Shown here piece after piece: positions 16,279-26,023 of a stretch of 64,000 bases of DNA. Under the pieces are notes generated by a model. It ran no database searches and was not told the origin of the DNA. It was given only the letters and a program-made list of their open reading frames with translations. The position numbers were made by a program, and so were the translations under genes. The stretch covers positions 157,361 to 221,360 of the forward strand of contig NZ_JAOANI010000009.1 of NCBI RefSeq assembly GCF_025318105.1. Direction: 5' to 3'. This stretch comes from Venatoribacter pacificus. GTDB lineage: Bacteria > Pseudomonadota > Gammaproteobacteria > Pseudomonadales > Oceanobacteraceae. How positions within the stretch are numbered: position 1 is the stretch's first letter; every line of letters begins with the position of its first letter.

Positions 16279-17301
16279 CTACCAGCGGGCGTAGTGGTCT
16301 TCGACCAGACCCCAGGCGCCTTCCAGGTGAATACTTTCGTCCGGCAGATGAATATCGCCGTGGTACTGGCCAAAGTACTGATTAAAATTGGACGCAATAA
16401 TCAATGCATTGGTTTTTTCCTGACGGCGGCCTTTGGGTTCAAAGTGCAGATCAATGCTGCCATCGGCGGAGCGCAGTGCCCAGGAATGATCGGGGTGATA
16501 GCGGTCAAAGCGAAAATCGACCATGTCGACTTTGATCATTTTTCCGTCCAGCCAAATGGCATTTTCGCTGAAACCGGTTTCATTCACCCCGGCCGCCAGG
16601 TTAAAGCCCAGACGGCGGCCATCGCCTAACAGGCATGACAGGCTGCCCCAGTTCCAGAAGGTTTCATGGCGCATAAATCCGCCGGTCCAATCGACACCCG
16701 CCAGAGCACCAATGGCCTGTAAATCGTATTTTTTACCGGCCCACTCGACTTCTCCGTTACACACCTGAGCGGTGCTTTTCTGGGTGAAGACCCAGCCCTG
16801 ATAACCGGCACGGGTGCAAATAGCCAGCGGATTGTAGGAGGTGCTCTCGTCGATGGTGGCATCAATGCGCACGCCTTTGGCCAATGTCACCGACACTTTG
16901 CGCACACCCGGTGTGCGACTGGCTTTGATACTGAATGTATTACCGCCTTTGCGGAATTCGGCATTGCCGTCATTTGGGCGCGGTTCGATGTGGGTATTCA
17001 TCCCCAGCGGTTGCAGAAAACTGAATTCCTCAAAGGCTTCGGTTTCCGGATCGTATAAATACAGAAAAGCGTTGCTCACCAGTTTCAGATCGACAATGGC
17101 GAGTCCGACAATTAATTGCGGGCTGATAAAACTGACAAACTGAAACTGATTAAAGCCAAAACGTTTGGCCAGAGCACTGCGCTTACGGTCCATGGGCGAG
17201 CGCAGATCATAGTCGAGGTAGTTCAGCTCGGTAACGCCATCAGGGAAAATGCCAAATGCTGGTTGGCCCTGAGCGTTGATCAGTTGGTCGCGGGATGTCA
17301 T
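16279..17301 (-). CDS. DUF2804 family protein
   Basis: A 340-residue protein resembling the DUF2804 family, with its beta-sandwich-like run of short strands, WGSLSCLLGDGRRLGFNLAAG-type core (about 225-245) and the LHFEPKGRR stretch near 285. No signal peptide or membrane helix is seen, so it should be cytoplasmic. The biochemical role is unknown; the fold has been likened to lipocalin/AttH-type proteins. It converges with ccmI and is followed upstream by the DUF11 operon end, 145 bases away. The ATG at 17301 has GGAATT just upstream, a weak ribosome site. Confidence 0.8.
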   Translation of the reverse strand: MTSRDQLINAQGQPAFGIFPDGVTELNYLDYDLRSPMDRKRSALAKRFGFNQFQFVSFISPQLIVGLAIVDLKLVSNAFLYLYDPETEAFEEFSFLQPLGMNTHIEPRPNDGNAEFRKGGNTFSIKASRTPGVRKVSVTLAKGVRIDATIDESTSYNPLAICTRAGYQGWVFTQKSTAQVCNGEVEWAGKKYDLQAIGALAGVDWTGGFMRHETFWNWGSLSCLLGDGRRLGFNLAAGVNETGFSENAIWLDGKMIKVDMVDFRFDRYHPDHSWALRSADGSIDLHFEPKGRRQEKTNALIIASNFNQYFGQYHGDIHLPDESIHLEGAWGLVEDHYARW

Positions 17302-17402
17302 GCCAATTCCTTATCCGTTTTTTGTTATCAAGCAACCGGATAAAACGCCGGCACTTTTATTTGAGAATGATGGCGTATTGTCAGGGGAAGCGGCGGCGGC
17401 GT

Positions 17403-17422
17403 CCAGCCCGCTAGCGGGCTGG
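17403..17422. other. Perfect 20-bp palindrome after the DUF11 operon
   Basis: CCAGCCCG-CTAG-CGGGCTGG is self-complementary and lies 24 bases past the stop of the 1957-residue gene. No T-run follows on either strand, so it is not a classical terminator. It could be an mRNA 3'-stabilising hairpin or a remnant of a repeat. Confidence 0.5.
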
Positions 17423-17446
17423 ATGAGGGCAAAGGCAGCGTTGTGA

Positions 17447-20400
17447 TCAATAAAAGGCAGCGCGCAGAGTTGCGAGGGTTTCCTGATCGGCTTTGAAGCG
17501 CATTTTCAGGTACACGCCTTTGGCGGTGAAGTTGGCAGCGGAGAAATCGGTATCGATAAAGCCGGTAAAGTTATAACCCAGTCCGAGCCAGACGTTGGTC
17601 TGCGGAATCCAGCCGACCGACAGGCCGGTACCGTGTGCCGTCTGGCCGGCTTCGTAGCTGTGCAGACGACGGCCATGAGCGCCGATATCCCAGGTCGGAT
17701 TCAGGTGATGACGCCATTCTGCGGCCATAAAGTCAGTAGTCGAGGCATAATCATCGCTGTTGTACTGATCGAGCACGCGCTTGATACCGTACTGTGCCGC
17801 CAGTTGGTTGGCTGGTGTGAACAGCCAGTTGCCATGCACATTATTGATCAGTTTGCGTGAACGGCTTGGCGTGCCTTCGCCGCCTTCAGCCTGCTGTACC
17901 CAGCGGGTTTGCCAGAGCAGGGCGTAAGGGTGGCGGCGCGGACGGATGGCCAGATCGAAGCTCGCTTCGAGCTGGTTGCTGTAACTACTGCTGCCGTCTT
18001 CTTTGAAGTAGTTCAGGCTGCCACCGGTGGCCAGTGCATCGTTCAATGGATGGTACAGACTGGTACGTGCCACCCACTTATCGCTGCTGCTGCCATCACG
18101 GTATTCCATACGGTTATTCCATTGCCACAGGCTGGTGCGGTACGACATACCGGCATGGGTGGCGTGGAAATCTTCGGTGCTGTCCGAGGTTTCGCCTGGC
18201 GCGTTGGCTTCCAGGTTACGTGCCTGATCAAAGCCGAGGCTAACGCTCCAGGCGTCGGTGATGGCAATTTCCTGCGTCAGGCCAGACACGGCAAACAGAC
18301 GGTAGGCATCATCCTGCTCAACCTGTTCGATGCTTTGTTGAGCTTTCGCGCCGCTCCATGGGGTGGCGCGCATGCCGACGACACTGCGTTCCGGCGCAGC
18401 GGATTCAAACCCGGTTTCATGTTCGGCGAACAGGCTGAGGTCATTGGTCAGACGGTAGTCGGCACCAAGACGCAGTTGATCGTAAGCATCACTGCGTGCG
18501 CTGGCATTGGCCAGCAACATGCTGTTTAACGTCAGGCGATCGTTCAGTACACGGGTGCTGAAGCCAGCAGTTAACTGGTCGGTATACTGGTCTTCTGTTT
18601 CGTTTTCTTCCTGCGCGGTGAGCAGGCCGAAGGAGAGCTGCTGGTCGTTATCGAGACGGTGCACCCAATCGAGTTGTGTCTGATATTTATCGAAACCGGT
18701 GCTCAGTTGTTGATGGTGGAAGCCTTCCAGTTGCAGACGGTCGCGGTCGCTGAGGTAGTAGCTGCCCTGTATGCCTTCTTTGCGGTAGTCATTCTCACCC
18801 TGTGCGGTCTGATCCATCCCGAAGTTTTCGTCCTGGCTGCGCACATAAGCGGTGGCCTGGAGTTGTTCGGTGCGGTGGGTCACTTCCAGCAGGTGAGCAT
18901 TGGCCGTCGCGGAAGCTGAATTAACCACTTCTTCGCTCTGGGCTATTTCGGCTTTGATTTCGGTATCGCCCAGGGTAATGCGTGCATCAGCAGCGGTCAG
19001 GTTACGGTCATCGCCAGCCTGATTCTGAGTAATCGCAGTAACCCCGGCTTTCAGTCGCTCATCCAGCAGTTTGATTCCGGCACGACCGCCGCTGATATAA
19101 CCCAGTTTGCCATCGGCTTCGACTTCGTATTCGACAACAATATAGCGCGGATTAAAGTTTTCATCGGTGCTGCTGACCGGCCCTTTGAAGTACAGGGTGC
19201 CATCCTGGTAATCAATGACATAGTCGGCGTCGCGGCTCATTTCTTCGCTGCTGATGATGACTTCGCTGCGGAAACGGTTGCGGGTTTCAATGCGGATTTT
19301 TTCACTGTTCAGCACAATGTTCTTATTGCGCAGACGATACAGACCGGAGGTGCCGTCGCCCTGAATTTCATCACGGACAAAGCCGTTGCTGGTCTGGCTG
19401 GTAAAGGCTGACAGCTCAACCACATCACCATGGTACACCGCCTGTGCACCGGTCAGCTTACGGCTGTAACGGCCCAGAGTGCTGTTGTTCAGATCGGTGT
19501 TGATATCACCGAACATGGCGTAGAAGCGTTCACGCTCCAGACGTACGTAAAGTTTACGGGCCGAGCTGGCGTCCAGTTGTTGCTGGCTGGCGTCGCCATA
19601 CAGGGTGTAGTAACGGTCGGGCTCAATTACGCTGGCAAAGGCTTCGGCTTCCGGTTTGCCGGAGTCATAGGCGGCGGTCAGTAACCACTCACCCAGTATC
19701 TGACCCTGCGTGAAGAAGGCCAGGCGACCATCGTGATAGATATTGTCATCAACACCGGCTGCTGCACGGCTGTTATGGTCACCATTGCCACTGTTATAAC
19801 CGACGGAAAGATCGCCCAGACCGACCAGAATCCAGTCACGCGGAGCAGGTTTCAGCCACACACGCAGCTCATCTTTCTGGCCATTGGCGTGGCGGAAGGT
19901 CAGCACCGCTTCACCGGCCTGGTTGGTAGGGGTCAGGCGGATCAGTGCTACACCGTTATCACCCACACGGTACTGTGGCTGCTGAATATTACCCAGCGGG
20001 TTACCTTCAATCTGACGCGATTCATCGTACAGGGTATAAGGCGCCTGGACTTCAACATCGCCAAGAATATTGGCGCGGATCGGGAAGCCGTCTTTATCGG
20101 TCAGACGCACAGCGATCGTGGCCGGAGTCAGACCATCAGCCACGGCATTGCTCTGGCTTTCTACCAGTTCTGCTTTGGCGGGTTCCTGAGCGTACTGAAC
20201 TGTGCGCTCAAACTGATCAACGATATCGCCGTCTTTATTGATGACAAACACACTGAAGCGGTTAGGGCCGGGCTGAATATCCACACCGCGCCAGACACTG
20301 ACGGCCAGATCGCGCTTGCTGTTACGTGTAGTACCGTCAAAGTTCAGCGGGCTGACGGGTTGGTCATCCAGCAATAATTTAATGCGTTCACCGGCACCGT

Positions 20401-23320
20401 GGGAGATGGCAATTTTTACCGAGCCAATCGACGGGCTGCGATCCAGCGGTGGCCACAGCCACTGCGCCTGATCTGCGGCGGTGTTAAACCAATGTTCGTC
20501 AAATTCCGGCATTGGCTGTTCAGCCACCAGAGCAGCCGGATTACCGGCGGCGGTCGCTGGCAGATTGCGGATAAAGCCGGGCAGGCTGGCTTGTACGGAA
20601 GCAATTTGCATATCGCTCTCAATGGTCGCCAGACGTATATCCGGATCACCGCTGAGTACTTTGACTTCCACGCGGCGGTTTAATGCGCGGCCATCACGGC
20701 TGGCATTACTGGCCACCGGCACCGAAGAACCTTTACCCACGGCACGGATATTCTGTGGCTCAACGCCCAGCTGTTCGGCCAGATAACGGGCCACGGACGA
20801 TGCACGGGCTTCTGACAGCGCCTGGTTATCGGCATAAATATGTTTATTCCGGCGGGCAATCGGCGTGCTGTCGGTATGACCAACCACTTGCACCGTTAAA
20901 TTACGCAGGCCTGTCAGACGGTCGATTACGTTTTTCAGGTTGGATTTATCTTCCAGCGTTAAAACATCAGAGAAATTATCGAATTTCGGCGGATTAATCG
21001 GTTTTACCTGGCCATCATCCGGCGGCAGTTGCAGTACGGCGGTGGTACTGGCTGGTTTAATCTGTTGCTTGGGCTGACCTTCGGCCTGGAAGCGGGTAAT
21101 GGCGCGCGTGGTTAATTCACCGCTGTCGGCTTTATCGCTGACGATGGCCGAAAATTGCAGCTGGTGTGACCAGTCGGCCGGTTTGTCGCCGAGTTTATAG
21201 ATCAGGGTGCCATAAGAAATCTGCGGATCTTCCCACGGGACATTATCCAGTACGCTGCTGCCTGGCTCATAGATCACACCGTCGGGCAGGGCGATCATCT
21301 GCACCACATTATTGACTTCCAGGCCGTTACCTTCGATGTCGACGGTGAAGCGCAGTTTTTCCGGTACCGGCGAGTTGTAAGGCAGTTGGCCATTTTGCAT
21401 AGCCGCCAGTGGCACCAGCTGATGACTCAAACGCTGACGAATTTCACCGCTTTCCGGGGTTTTCATTTTCAGTGCAAAATCAACGCGCCAGAAACTGCCG
21501 CCCTGTACATCAACAAACTGGCTGAAGGCACGGCCGGCATGGAAACCGCGCTCATCACAGCTGACCACTTCCATATAAGGAGGAATGGTGGCGGTATCCA
21601 GCTGGACCACGTGGGTGCCCGGTCGGACATTTTCGATATGCCATTCACCATTGGCATCGGTAACGACATAGGTGCCGTCTTCCATAAACAGACGCACGTT
21701 GGAGACGGATTCGGCATCAAGGTTACCGTTACAGTCGTCGAGATAGACGCGGCCAAATAAACGCGCGCTGTCTTTAAAGAATTCGTCGGCAATCTGTACC
21801 TGAGCCTGAGCGATGTTACTACTTACATCGTCATCAACTAACCAGGCTTTGTTCATTAATTTACCTTGTGCCTGAGCAGTAATCTGCGTGACGTAGGTCA
21901 GCAGCAGCGAACCGTTAGCGGCAATATCGGGCAGGGCAAAGGTCAGTTGGCGCCCGTTACTGCTGATTACCGGGTCGGCTATCTTTTCATCATTCAAACG
22001 AACAGAGCCATGACGCAGACGCATTCCCTGTGGTAACTGGTCTACAAGACTGCCGCCTTTTACGGCAACCTGTGCGTTGTTCAGGCGAATGGTGAACTGT
22101 ACAAAATCTCCGATGCCGGCTTCATTTTTACTGGCGGTTTTGCTCAGTAATACACCACCTTCGAGCGGGTCGGCGGCGATATCGGAAATAAATACCCGAC
22201 CGCCCGTGAGGCTGAATACTTCACCACGGGAAATGGTATTTAACTCGTATGGACCATTCGGCACATTATTCAGATCGTCACTGCTCAGCTCCGATGGCAC
22301 ACGGTATTTCGCCGGCGCTTCAAATTGCAGCTGGTAATTACCGGCCGGCACATAAGGGAAACGGAAGCTGCCATCCGGGAAGCTGTTGGCATCACTGGCC
22401 AGGGCCGCTGTACCGATAGTCTGAGCAGACACTTTAGGGCCGGTAACAACACTGGCTGGCCATGGGGTAACGCCATCGTCATCAAATACGCTGGCCGCCA
22501 GACCTGTATCGGCATTAATCAGAGTGACGGTAACACCATTAACCGGTGCGCCTGTTTGTGAGTCAAATACACGGCTGTATGGGTCAAAGCGGGTATTCAG
22601 GGTTACGGTGTCGGTACTGTCGGCACTGTCCTGATAACGAGCCGTGACGGTCTGGCCATATTTCAGCGATAACGCACAATCGTAATTCGTGGCGCTGGCA
22701 TCGGTTAAGCGGGTCGGTAAAACACCGACAAATATGCCAGTATTGTCGCCGGTTTCGGTTAAACGTAAATGTTCAATATCGCTGCCGTTGCTGTTGCGGA
22801 CATCGATTTCAATCTGGTCGGGGCGGGCTGAATTCAGATTTTTATCCAGCTCCACCACCTGAATAATTAAAGGCTCACCAATTTTAAAACCGTATTCGAC
22901 GGCATTCAGCTGATAGCTGCCAGGCAAAGACTGCGCATTGCCGGATAAATCGGTAAAAGTGGTTAATGCAGAAAAATTACCACTGCTGTCGGCACATTCA
23001 CTGCCATTAATGGCGGTACCTGAGGCAGACGATCCAGCGTTGTGCAATAACAGCATTTCGGCTGGCGTCGGAGCGACAGAAGCCGGGTTAATTTCTTCGG
23101 TGATCAGTGTTGCAGAGCTGCTGACACTGTCGGTTAGACCATTGCTGCGTTCAAAAGAAGCAACGGCGGTATTGGTAACAGGGGTATTGGCCGGGGTGAC
23201 CGCGGCCAATACCTGCTGACTGAGCAGCAAACAGCCGGCAAATGCCAGACAGCCGCGAACGGCGGTCTGACGACCGCTGTTCAACAGTTGAGTGCGAATG
23301 CGTTGCAGGCTGTTCAGCAT
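17447..23320 (-). CDS. Giant DUF11/OmpA-domain outer membrane protein
   Basis: A 1957-residue exported protein, last gene of the DUF11 operon. A long signal peptide (to about residue 39, ending QQVLA) leads to a series of Ig-like pieces: a DUF11-type stretch, SdrD-B/carboxypeptidase-regulatory-like repeats near 265-345 and 525-600, and DUF11 domains near 395-490 and 650-740. An OmpA-like peptidoglycan-binding domain lies near 780-895 (GHTD at about 812 and a terminal NRRVEV, carrying the binding Asp and Arg). An invasin-like Ig piece at about 1070-1160 follows. The last 750 residues or so are rich in alternating aromatic strands, consistent with a large beta-barrel, ending with the barrel-type terminal FY. 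Start ATG lies two bases after the preceding stop, implying coupling. Function is unknown; an outer membrane scaffold or exporter for its operon partners is inference. Confidence 0.75.
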   Translation of the reverse strand: MLNSLQRIRTQLLNSGRQTAVRGCLAFAGCLLLSQQVLAAVTPANTPVTNTAVASFERSNGLTDSVSSSATLITEEINPASVAPTPAEMLLLHNAGSSASGTAINGSECADSSGNFSALTTFTDLSGNAQSLPGSYQLNAVEYGFKIGEPLIIQVVELDKNLNSARPDQIEIDVRNSNGSDIEHLRLTETGDNTGIFVGVLPTRLTDASATNYDCALSLKYGQTVTARYQDSADSTDTVTLNTRFDPYSRVFDSQTGAPVNGVTVTLINADTGLAASVFDDDGVTPWPASVVTGPKVSAQTIGTAALASDANSFPDGSFRFPYVPAGNYQLQFEAPAKYRVPSELSSDDLNNVPNGPYELNTISRGEVFSLTGGRVFISDIAADPLEGGVLLSKTASKNEAGIGDFVQFTIRLNNAQVAVKGGSLVDQLPQGMRLRHGSVRLNDEKIADPVISSNGRQLTFALPDIAANGSLLLTYVTQITAQAQGKLMNKAWLVDDDVSSNIAQAQVQIADEFFKDSARLFGRVYLDDCNGNLDAESVSNVRLFMEDGTYVVTDANGEWHIENVRPGTHVVQLDTATIPPYMEVVSCDERGFHAGRAFSQFVDVQGGSFWRVDFALKMKTPESGEIRQRLSHQLVPLAAMQNGQLPYNSPVPEKLRFTVDIEGNGLEVNNVVQMIALPDGVIYEPGSSVLDNVPWEDPQISYGTLIYKLGDKPADWSHQLQFSAIVSDKADSGELTTRAITRFQAEGQPKQQIKPASTTAVLQLPPDDGQVKPINPPKFDNFSDVLTLEDKSNLKNVIDRLTGLRNLTVQVVGHTDSTPIARRNKHIYADNQALSEARASSVARYLAEQLGVEPQNIRAVGKGSSVPVASNASRDGRALNRRVEVKVLSGDPDIRLATIESDMQIASVQASLPGFIRNLPATAAGNPAALVAEQPMPEFDEHWFNTAADQAQWLWPPLDRSPSIGSVKIAISHGAGERIKLLLDDQPVSPLNFDGTTRNSKRDLAVSVWRGVDIQPGPNRFSVFVINKDGDIVDQFERTVQYAQEPAKAELVESQSNAVADGLTPATIAVRLTDKDGFPIRANILGDVEVQAPYTLYDESRQIEGNPLGNIQQPQYRVGDNGVALIRLTPTNQAGEAVLTFRHANGQKDELRVWLKPAPRDWILVGLGDLSVGYNSGNGDHNSRAAAGVDDNIYHDGRLAFFTQGQILGEWLLTAAYDSGKPEAEAFASVIEPDRYYTLYGDASQQQLDASSARKLYVRLERERFYAMFGDINTDLNNSTLGRYSRKLTGAQAVYHGDVVELSAFTSQTSNGFVRDEIQGDGTSGLYRLRNKNIVLNSEKIRIETRNRFRSEVIISSEEMSRDADYVIDYQDGTLYFKGPVSSTDENFNPRYIVVEYEVEADGKLGYISGGRAGIKLLDERLKAGVTAITQNQAGDDRNLTAADARITLGDTEIKAEIAQSEEVVNSASATANAHLLEVTHRTEQLQATAYVRSQDENFGMDQTAQGENDYRKEGIQGSYYLSDRDRLQLEGFHHQQLSTGFDKYQTQLDWVHRLDNDQQLSFGLLTAQEENETEDQYTDQLTAGFSTRVLNDRLTLNSMLLANASARSDAYDQLRLGADYRLTNDLSLFAEHETGFESAAPERSVVGMRATPWSGAKAQQSIEQVEQDDAYRLFAVSGLTQEIAITDAWSVSLGFDQARNLEANAPGETSDSTEDFHATHAGMSYRTSLWQWNNRMEYRDGSSSDKWVARTSLYHPLNDALATGGSLNYFKEDGSSSYSNQLEASFDLAIRPRRHPYALLWQTRWVQQAEGGEGTPSRSRKLINNVHGNWLFTPANQLAAQYGIKRVLDQYNSDDYASTTDFMAAEWRHHLNPTWDIGAHGRRLHSYEAGQTAHGTGLSVGWIPQTNVWLGLGYNFTGFIDTDFSAANFTAKGVYLKMRFKADQETLATLRAAFY

Positions 23321-23322
23321 GA

Positions 23323-24504
23323 TCAGTCGACCGTAACAGTGAAGGTGATTGAGCTGGTATATTTCGCCGGGAAGGTGGTGTAGGTCGCTTTAATTACACC
23401 GCCGTCGTTGAATGGCAAGGTTTCCGGATCCTTGTAGGTCAACGCCGCATCAATATCGTCACGCACTACTGTTTTAGGGGCAAAACATTCGAAATCAATG
23501 TTGTCGCAAAAAGTCGTGTTGGCCGGGATGGCATCGGCAATATTAACGTCAGTAGCGTTCTCTCTGCCCAGGTTGGTCAGGTGAATGGTGTACTGAACCG
23601 TAGCGCCAGGGATGGCTTTTGGCTTCGTCTCTCCGTTAATCGGATCCCAGATTACTTTGGATTCTTTAAGGAAACCATTCTTGTTTGGATTGGTAGGATC
23701 AGTCGGATCTGTGACTTCGAAATCCGGGAACGCCAGCAACAGGGCATCCCATGCAGATTCGATGGCATCGCCAATTGCAGATTCGTCATCACCTGCCTGA
23801 GCGTCATCAGCAAAAACAAACTGAACGGCATCGGTATCGGCATCAGCTTTATTATCAACAACATCAACAGGGTCGGTTTCGCCAACAACAGTCACTTCGC
23901 TTGCGGTTGCTGTTAACTGTACGGCGAATACATCTTTATCCACACCTTTGATTTCACTGGTTGGAATCAGAACCCAGACCAGTGCAGTGGTGTTGCTGGC
24001 ATTTCCGTCTTCGTTCAACGCGATACTGCCAGTCAGTTCGGTTGCCGGAACGGTAGCGCCAGCAGCGCTGCTGTACAGCTTAAAGGTGCTGCTTACCGGA
24101 TCTTTGGTATCTTTCAGCGAGGTATAATCTGTACCGGTAAAACCCAATGTTGCAGCATCGGTGCCGTCACCATTAATTGTGGCCAGAGTGAACGTGGTTG
24201 GCGCGTTAGTGGTGTTGGCCAGATTAAATTTACCCATCACGTAGTATTTGCTGCCAGCAACATCAACTTCTGTTGATGCATTTGGCGCTGCAATATCAGT
24301 ACGAGCCAGGTTAAAGTCGATTTTTACGTCGACCTGCAGTTTTTTCTCAGCTTCTACCTGAGTCTGCGCAACGCCATTCACTTTATAGTTAAGGGCTGCA
24401 GTATTTACGATTTCAATACCGGCTTTTGTCGCCGCCTGAGCCCCGAAACTTACGAGGCCGGCAACGGACATAACAGCAGGCAGAATCAGTTTTTGTATGT
24501 TCAT
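23323..24504 (-). CDS. Exported DUF11-type protein (393 aa)
   Basis: A secreted protein with a signal peptide ending GAQAA near residue 25. The first two thirds form acidic, threonine-rich beta-type repeats with no cysteines. A DUF11-like domain follows (about 285-393) with the consensus stretch DPINGETKPKAIPGA and the IADAIPANTTF segment. The only cysteines, in CDNIDFEC (about 332-339), lie inside it. The protein stops exactly after a final strand (FTVTVD). Five acidic stretches (DDAQAGDDES and similar) suggest calcium binding, by inference only. It is the fourth gene of the operon, with GGAGA before the ATG and 14 bases after the previous gene. Confidence 0.7.
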   Translation of the reverse strand: MNIQKLILPAVMSVAGLVSFGAQAATKAGIEIVNTAALNYKVNGVAQTQVEAEKKLQVDVKIDFNLARTDIAAPNASTEVDVAGSKYYVMGKFNLANTTNAPTTFTLATINGDGTDAATLGFTGTDYTSLKDTKDPVSSTFKLYSSAAGATVPATELTGSIALNEDGNASNTTALVWVLIPTSEIKGVDKDVFAVQLTATASEVTVVGETDPVDVVDNKADADTDAVQFVFADDAQAGDDESAIGDAIESAWDALLLAFPDFEVTDPTDPTNPNKNGFLKESKVIWDPINGETKPKAIPGATVQYTIHLTNLGRENATDVNIADAIPANTTFCDNIDFECFAPKTVVRDDIDAALTYKDPETLPFNDGGVIKATYTTFPAKYTSSITFTVTVD

Positions 24505-24518
24505 ACAGATTCTCCGGG

Positions 24519-24980
24519 TTATTTAATACGAACTTTAAATTCAACTTTACCGCTGGCTCCGGCCTCGACCGGCTGAGTCAGCTGCCAACGGATGTTGCTG
24601 TAGTCTTCCGTTTTTGCTGCACGGGTAGCGCCCTGTGCAGTGACGGTCAGTTCGCTGGCTTTGCCAAAGTTCTGACCACCATCAACGGAATAGGTAATGG
24701 TGCTGTTGGCACCGGTTGCACTGTTGGCGATGTAAACCGTTTCGGCAGGAACCGGGTTATTGATTACAACGCCTTCAGCGGCTTCCTTGCCGTTATTGTT
24801 GTAAGAAATGCGGTAACCGACTTTATCGCCGGGTACTACTTTCTCAGGTGTTTGCCACTCTTCCACAACACTGCCGTCGGCCTGTTGCACCGGAACGATT
24901 TTAAAAGCCTCGGTGGTCAGGCTGACTTCGGCCATTGCCAGAGTAGGAAGAAAAGCAAATGCGAGCAGAAGAGTGCGCAT
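24519..24980 (-). CDS. Small exported single-domain DUF11-like protein
   Basis: A 153-residue exported protein: a signal peptide (to about residue 18, TLAMA) followed by one Ig-like domain of DUF11 type. The pattern VVPGDKVGYRISYNNNGKEA then VVINNPVPAETVYI is the DUF11 core, and the protein ends in the strand FKVRIK. It contains no cysteine, anchor or sorting tail, so it would need partners to stay on the surface. GAGGT precedes the ATG at 24980; an in-frame longer start at 25058 would overlap the neighbouring gene and lacks a signal peptide. It is the third gene of the operon. Confidence 0.7.
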   Translation of the reverse strand: MRTLLLAFAFLPTLAMAEVSLTTEAFKIVPVQQADGSVVEEWQTPEKVVPGDKVGYRISYNNNGKEAAEGVVINNPVPAETVYIANSATGANSTITYSVDGGQNFGKASELTVTAQGATRAAKTEDYSNIRWQLTQPVEAGASGKVEFKVRIK

Positions 24981-24993
24981 AAATACCTCGTTA

Positions 24994-26013
24994 TTAATCG
25001 ATGGTGGCGGTGAACTGAATGGTGTAATCACCGGCGGCTGCCTGATTACCCAAAACAAAGGTCACACGACCGTTGCTGCCAGCGTTGGCGTCATAACGAC
25101 CAGCATCTGCATCGGCTGCAGAATCAGTGTTGGCTGAGGCGTTGGTGGTTGTCAGCACAGTACCGGCCAGATTGCTGTTTGCCAGCAGCAGGGAACCGGC
25201 GTCGTAGGTCAGGTTTAATGGCAGGTCATCGACAATGCGCAGGTTATTCACGGCGGCGGTTACCTGAACCAGAATCTGGTAAGTCACAACACTGCCTGGC
25301 ACTTTTACGCTGCCCAGGGTTGGGTGTTCGGTCGACAGAATACTTTTAGTAATAACCACCAGACCAGCGGTTGCGGTTACTTTATAGCTGCTGGCTTTAA
25401 TCGCGCCGCCAGCATTATTAGCCAGTACTGCATCGGTACCGCCATCGCCCTGGCCTGCCAGAATGTCGCCCTGATTACCGGCTGCGGCACCTGGGGTCGC
25501 AGAGGTCACGTTGAATTCGATATTGGCAACATCGTCGATACTTTGCGCAACCGGAATATCAACCACGACAAAGACTTTGGTGGCCTGTTCCGGAGTCAGG
25601 TTAATTTGTGTGACTTCGGTTTCAGTGCCCTGAAAACCGGGTACGCCGTCATCCAGATAAATTTTGACGTTGGTAACATCGAACGCGTCGCCGGTACCGT
25701 TACTGACGGTAAGGTCGAAGGTTTCATCACCGTTACCGGTGTTTTTGATGGTGTATTCAATAACCTGAGCAGTGCTGCCAGCCTGAACTTCCAGAGCATT
25801 GGTGGTGCTGCTGGTTACTGCAACGTCGATTTTTTCCTGCACAACAAACGCCGTAGTACTGCTGACGGTCAGCTGTGAGGTTGCATCAGACGGTGCGTAG
25901 TAGGTAGCCGTTGCCGTGTTTTCAATCTGGGTGCCGACAGAGGTTGCCGCCCAGCCACTTGCCGAGGCAAGCATACCTGCGAGAAGCAGGGACGTACGTT
26001 TAATGGTCTGCAT
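24994..26013 (-). CDS. Exported DUF11-type protein (339 aa)
   Basis: A signal peptide (to about 22, GWA-A) leads to an acidic, alanine/threonine-rich exported protein. It opens with GTQIENTATATYYAP, a stretch common in DUF11-associated surface proteins, and contains a conserved middle Ig-like part (IEYTIKNTGNGDETFDL) and a C-terminal DUF11 domain (VKVPGSVVTYQILVQV, then VDDLPLNLTYDAGS). It ends in the strand FTATID. No cysteine is present. AAGGAG lies at good distance before the ATG. It is the second gene of the operon, with 10 bases after the 1013-residue gene. Confidence 0.7.
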   Translation of the reverse strand: MQTIKRTSLLLAGMLASASGWAATSVGTQIENTATATYYAPSDATSQLTVSSTTAFVVQEKIDVAVTSSTTNALEVQAGSTAQVIEYTIKNTGNGDETFDLTVSNGTGDAFDVTNVKIYLDDGVPGFQGTETEVTQINLTPEQATKVFVVVDIPVAQSIDDVANIEFNVTSATPGAAAGNQGDILAGQGDGGTDAVLANNAGGAIKASSYKVTATAGLVVITKSILSTEHPTLGSVKVPGSVVTYQILVQVTAAVNNLRIVDDLPLNLTYDAGSLLLANSNLAGTVLTTTNASANTDSAADADAGRYDANAGSNGRVTFVLGNQAAAGDYTIQFTATID

Positions 26014-26023
26014 GGAATGCTCC

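Noticed and set aside
17403..17422. Palindrome as terminator of the DUF11 operon
   Set aside because: There is no T-run on the leftward side; it was kept only as a hairpin.
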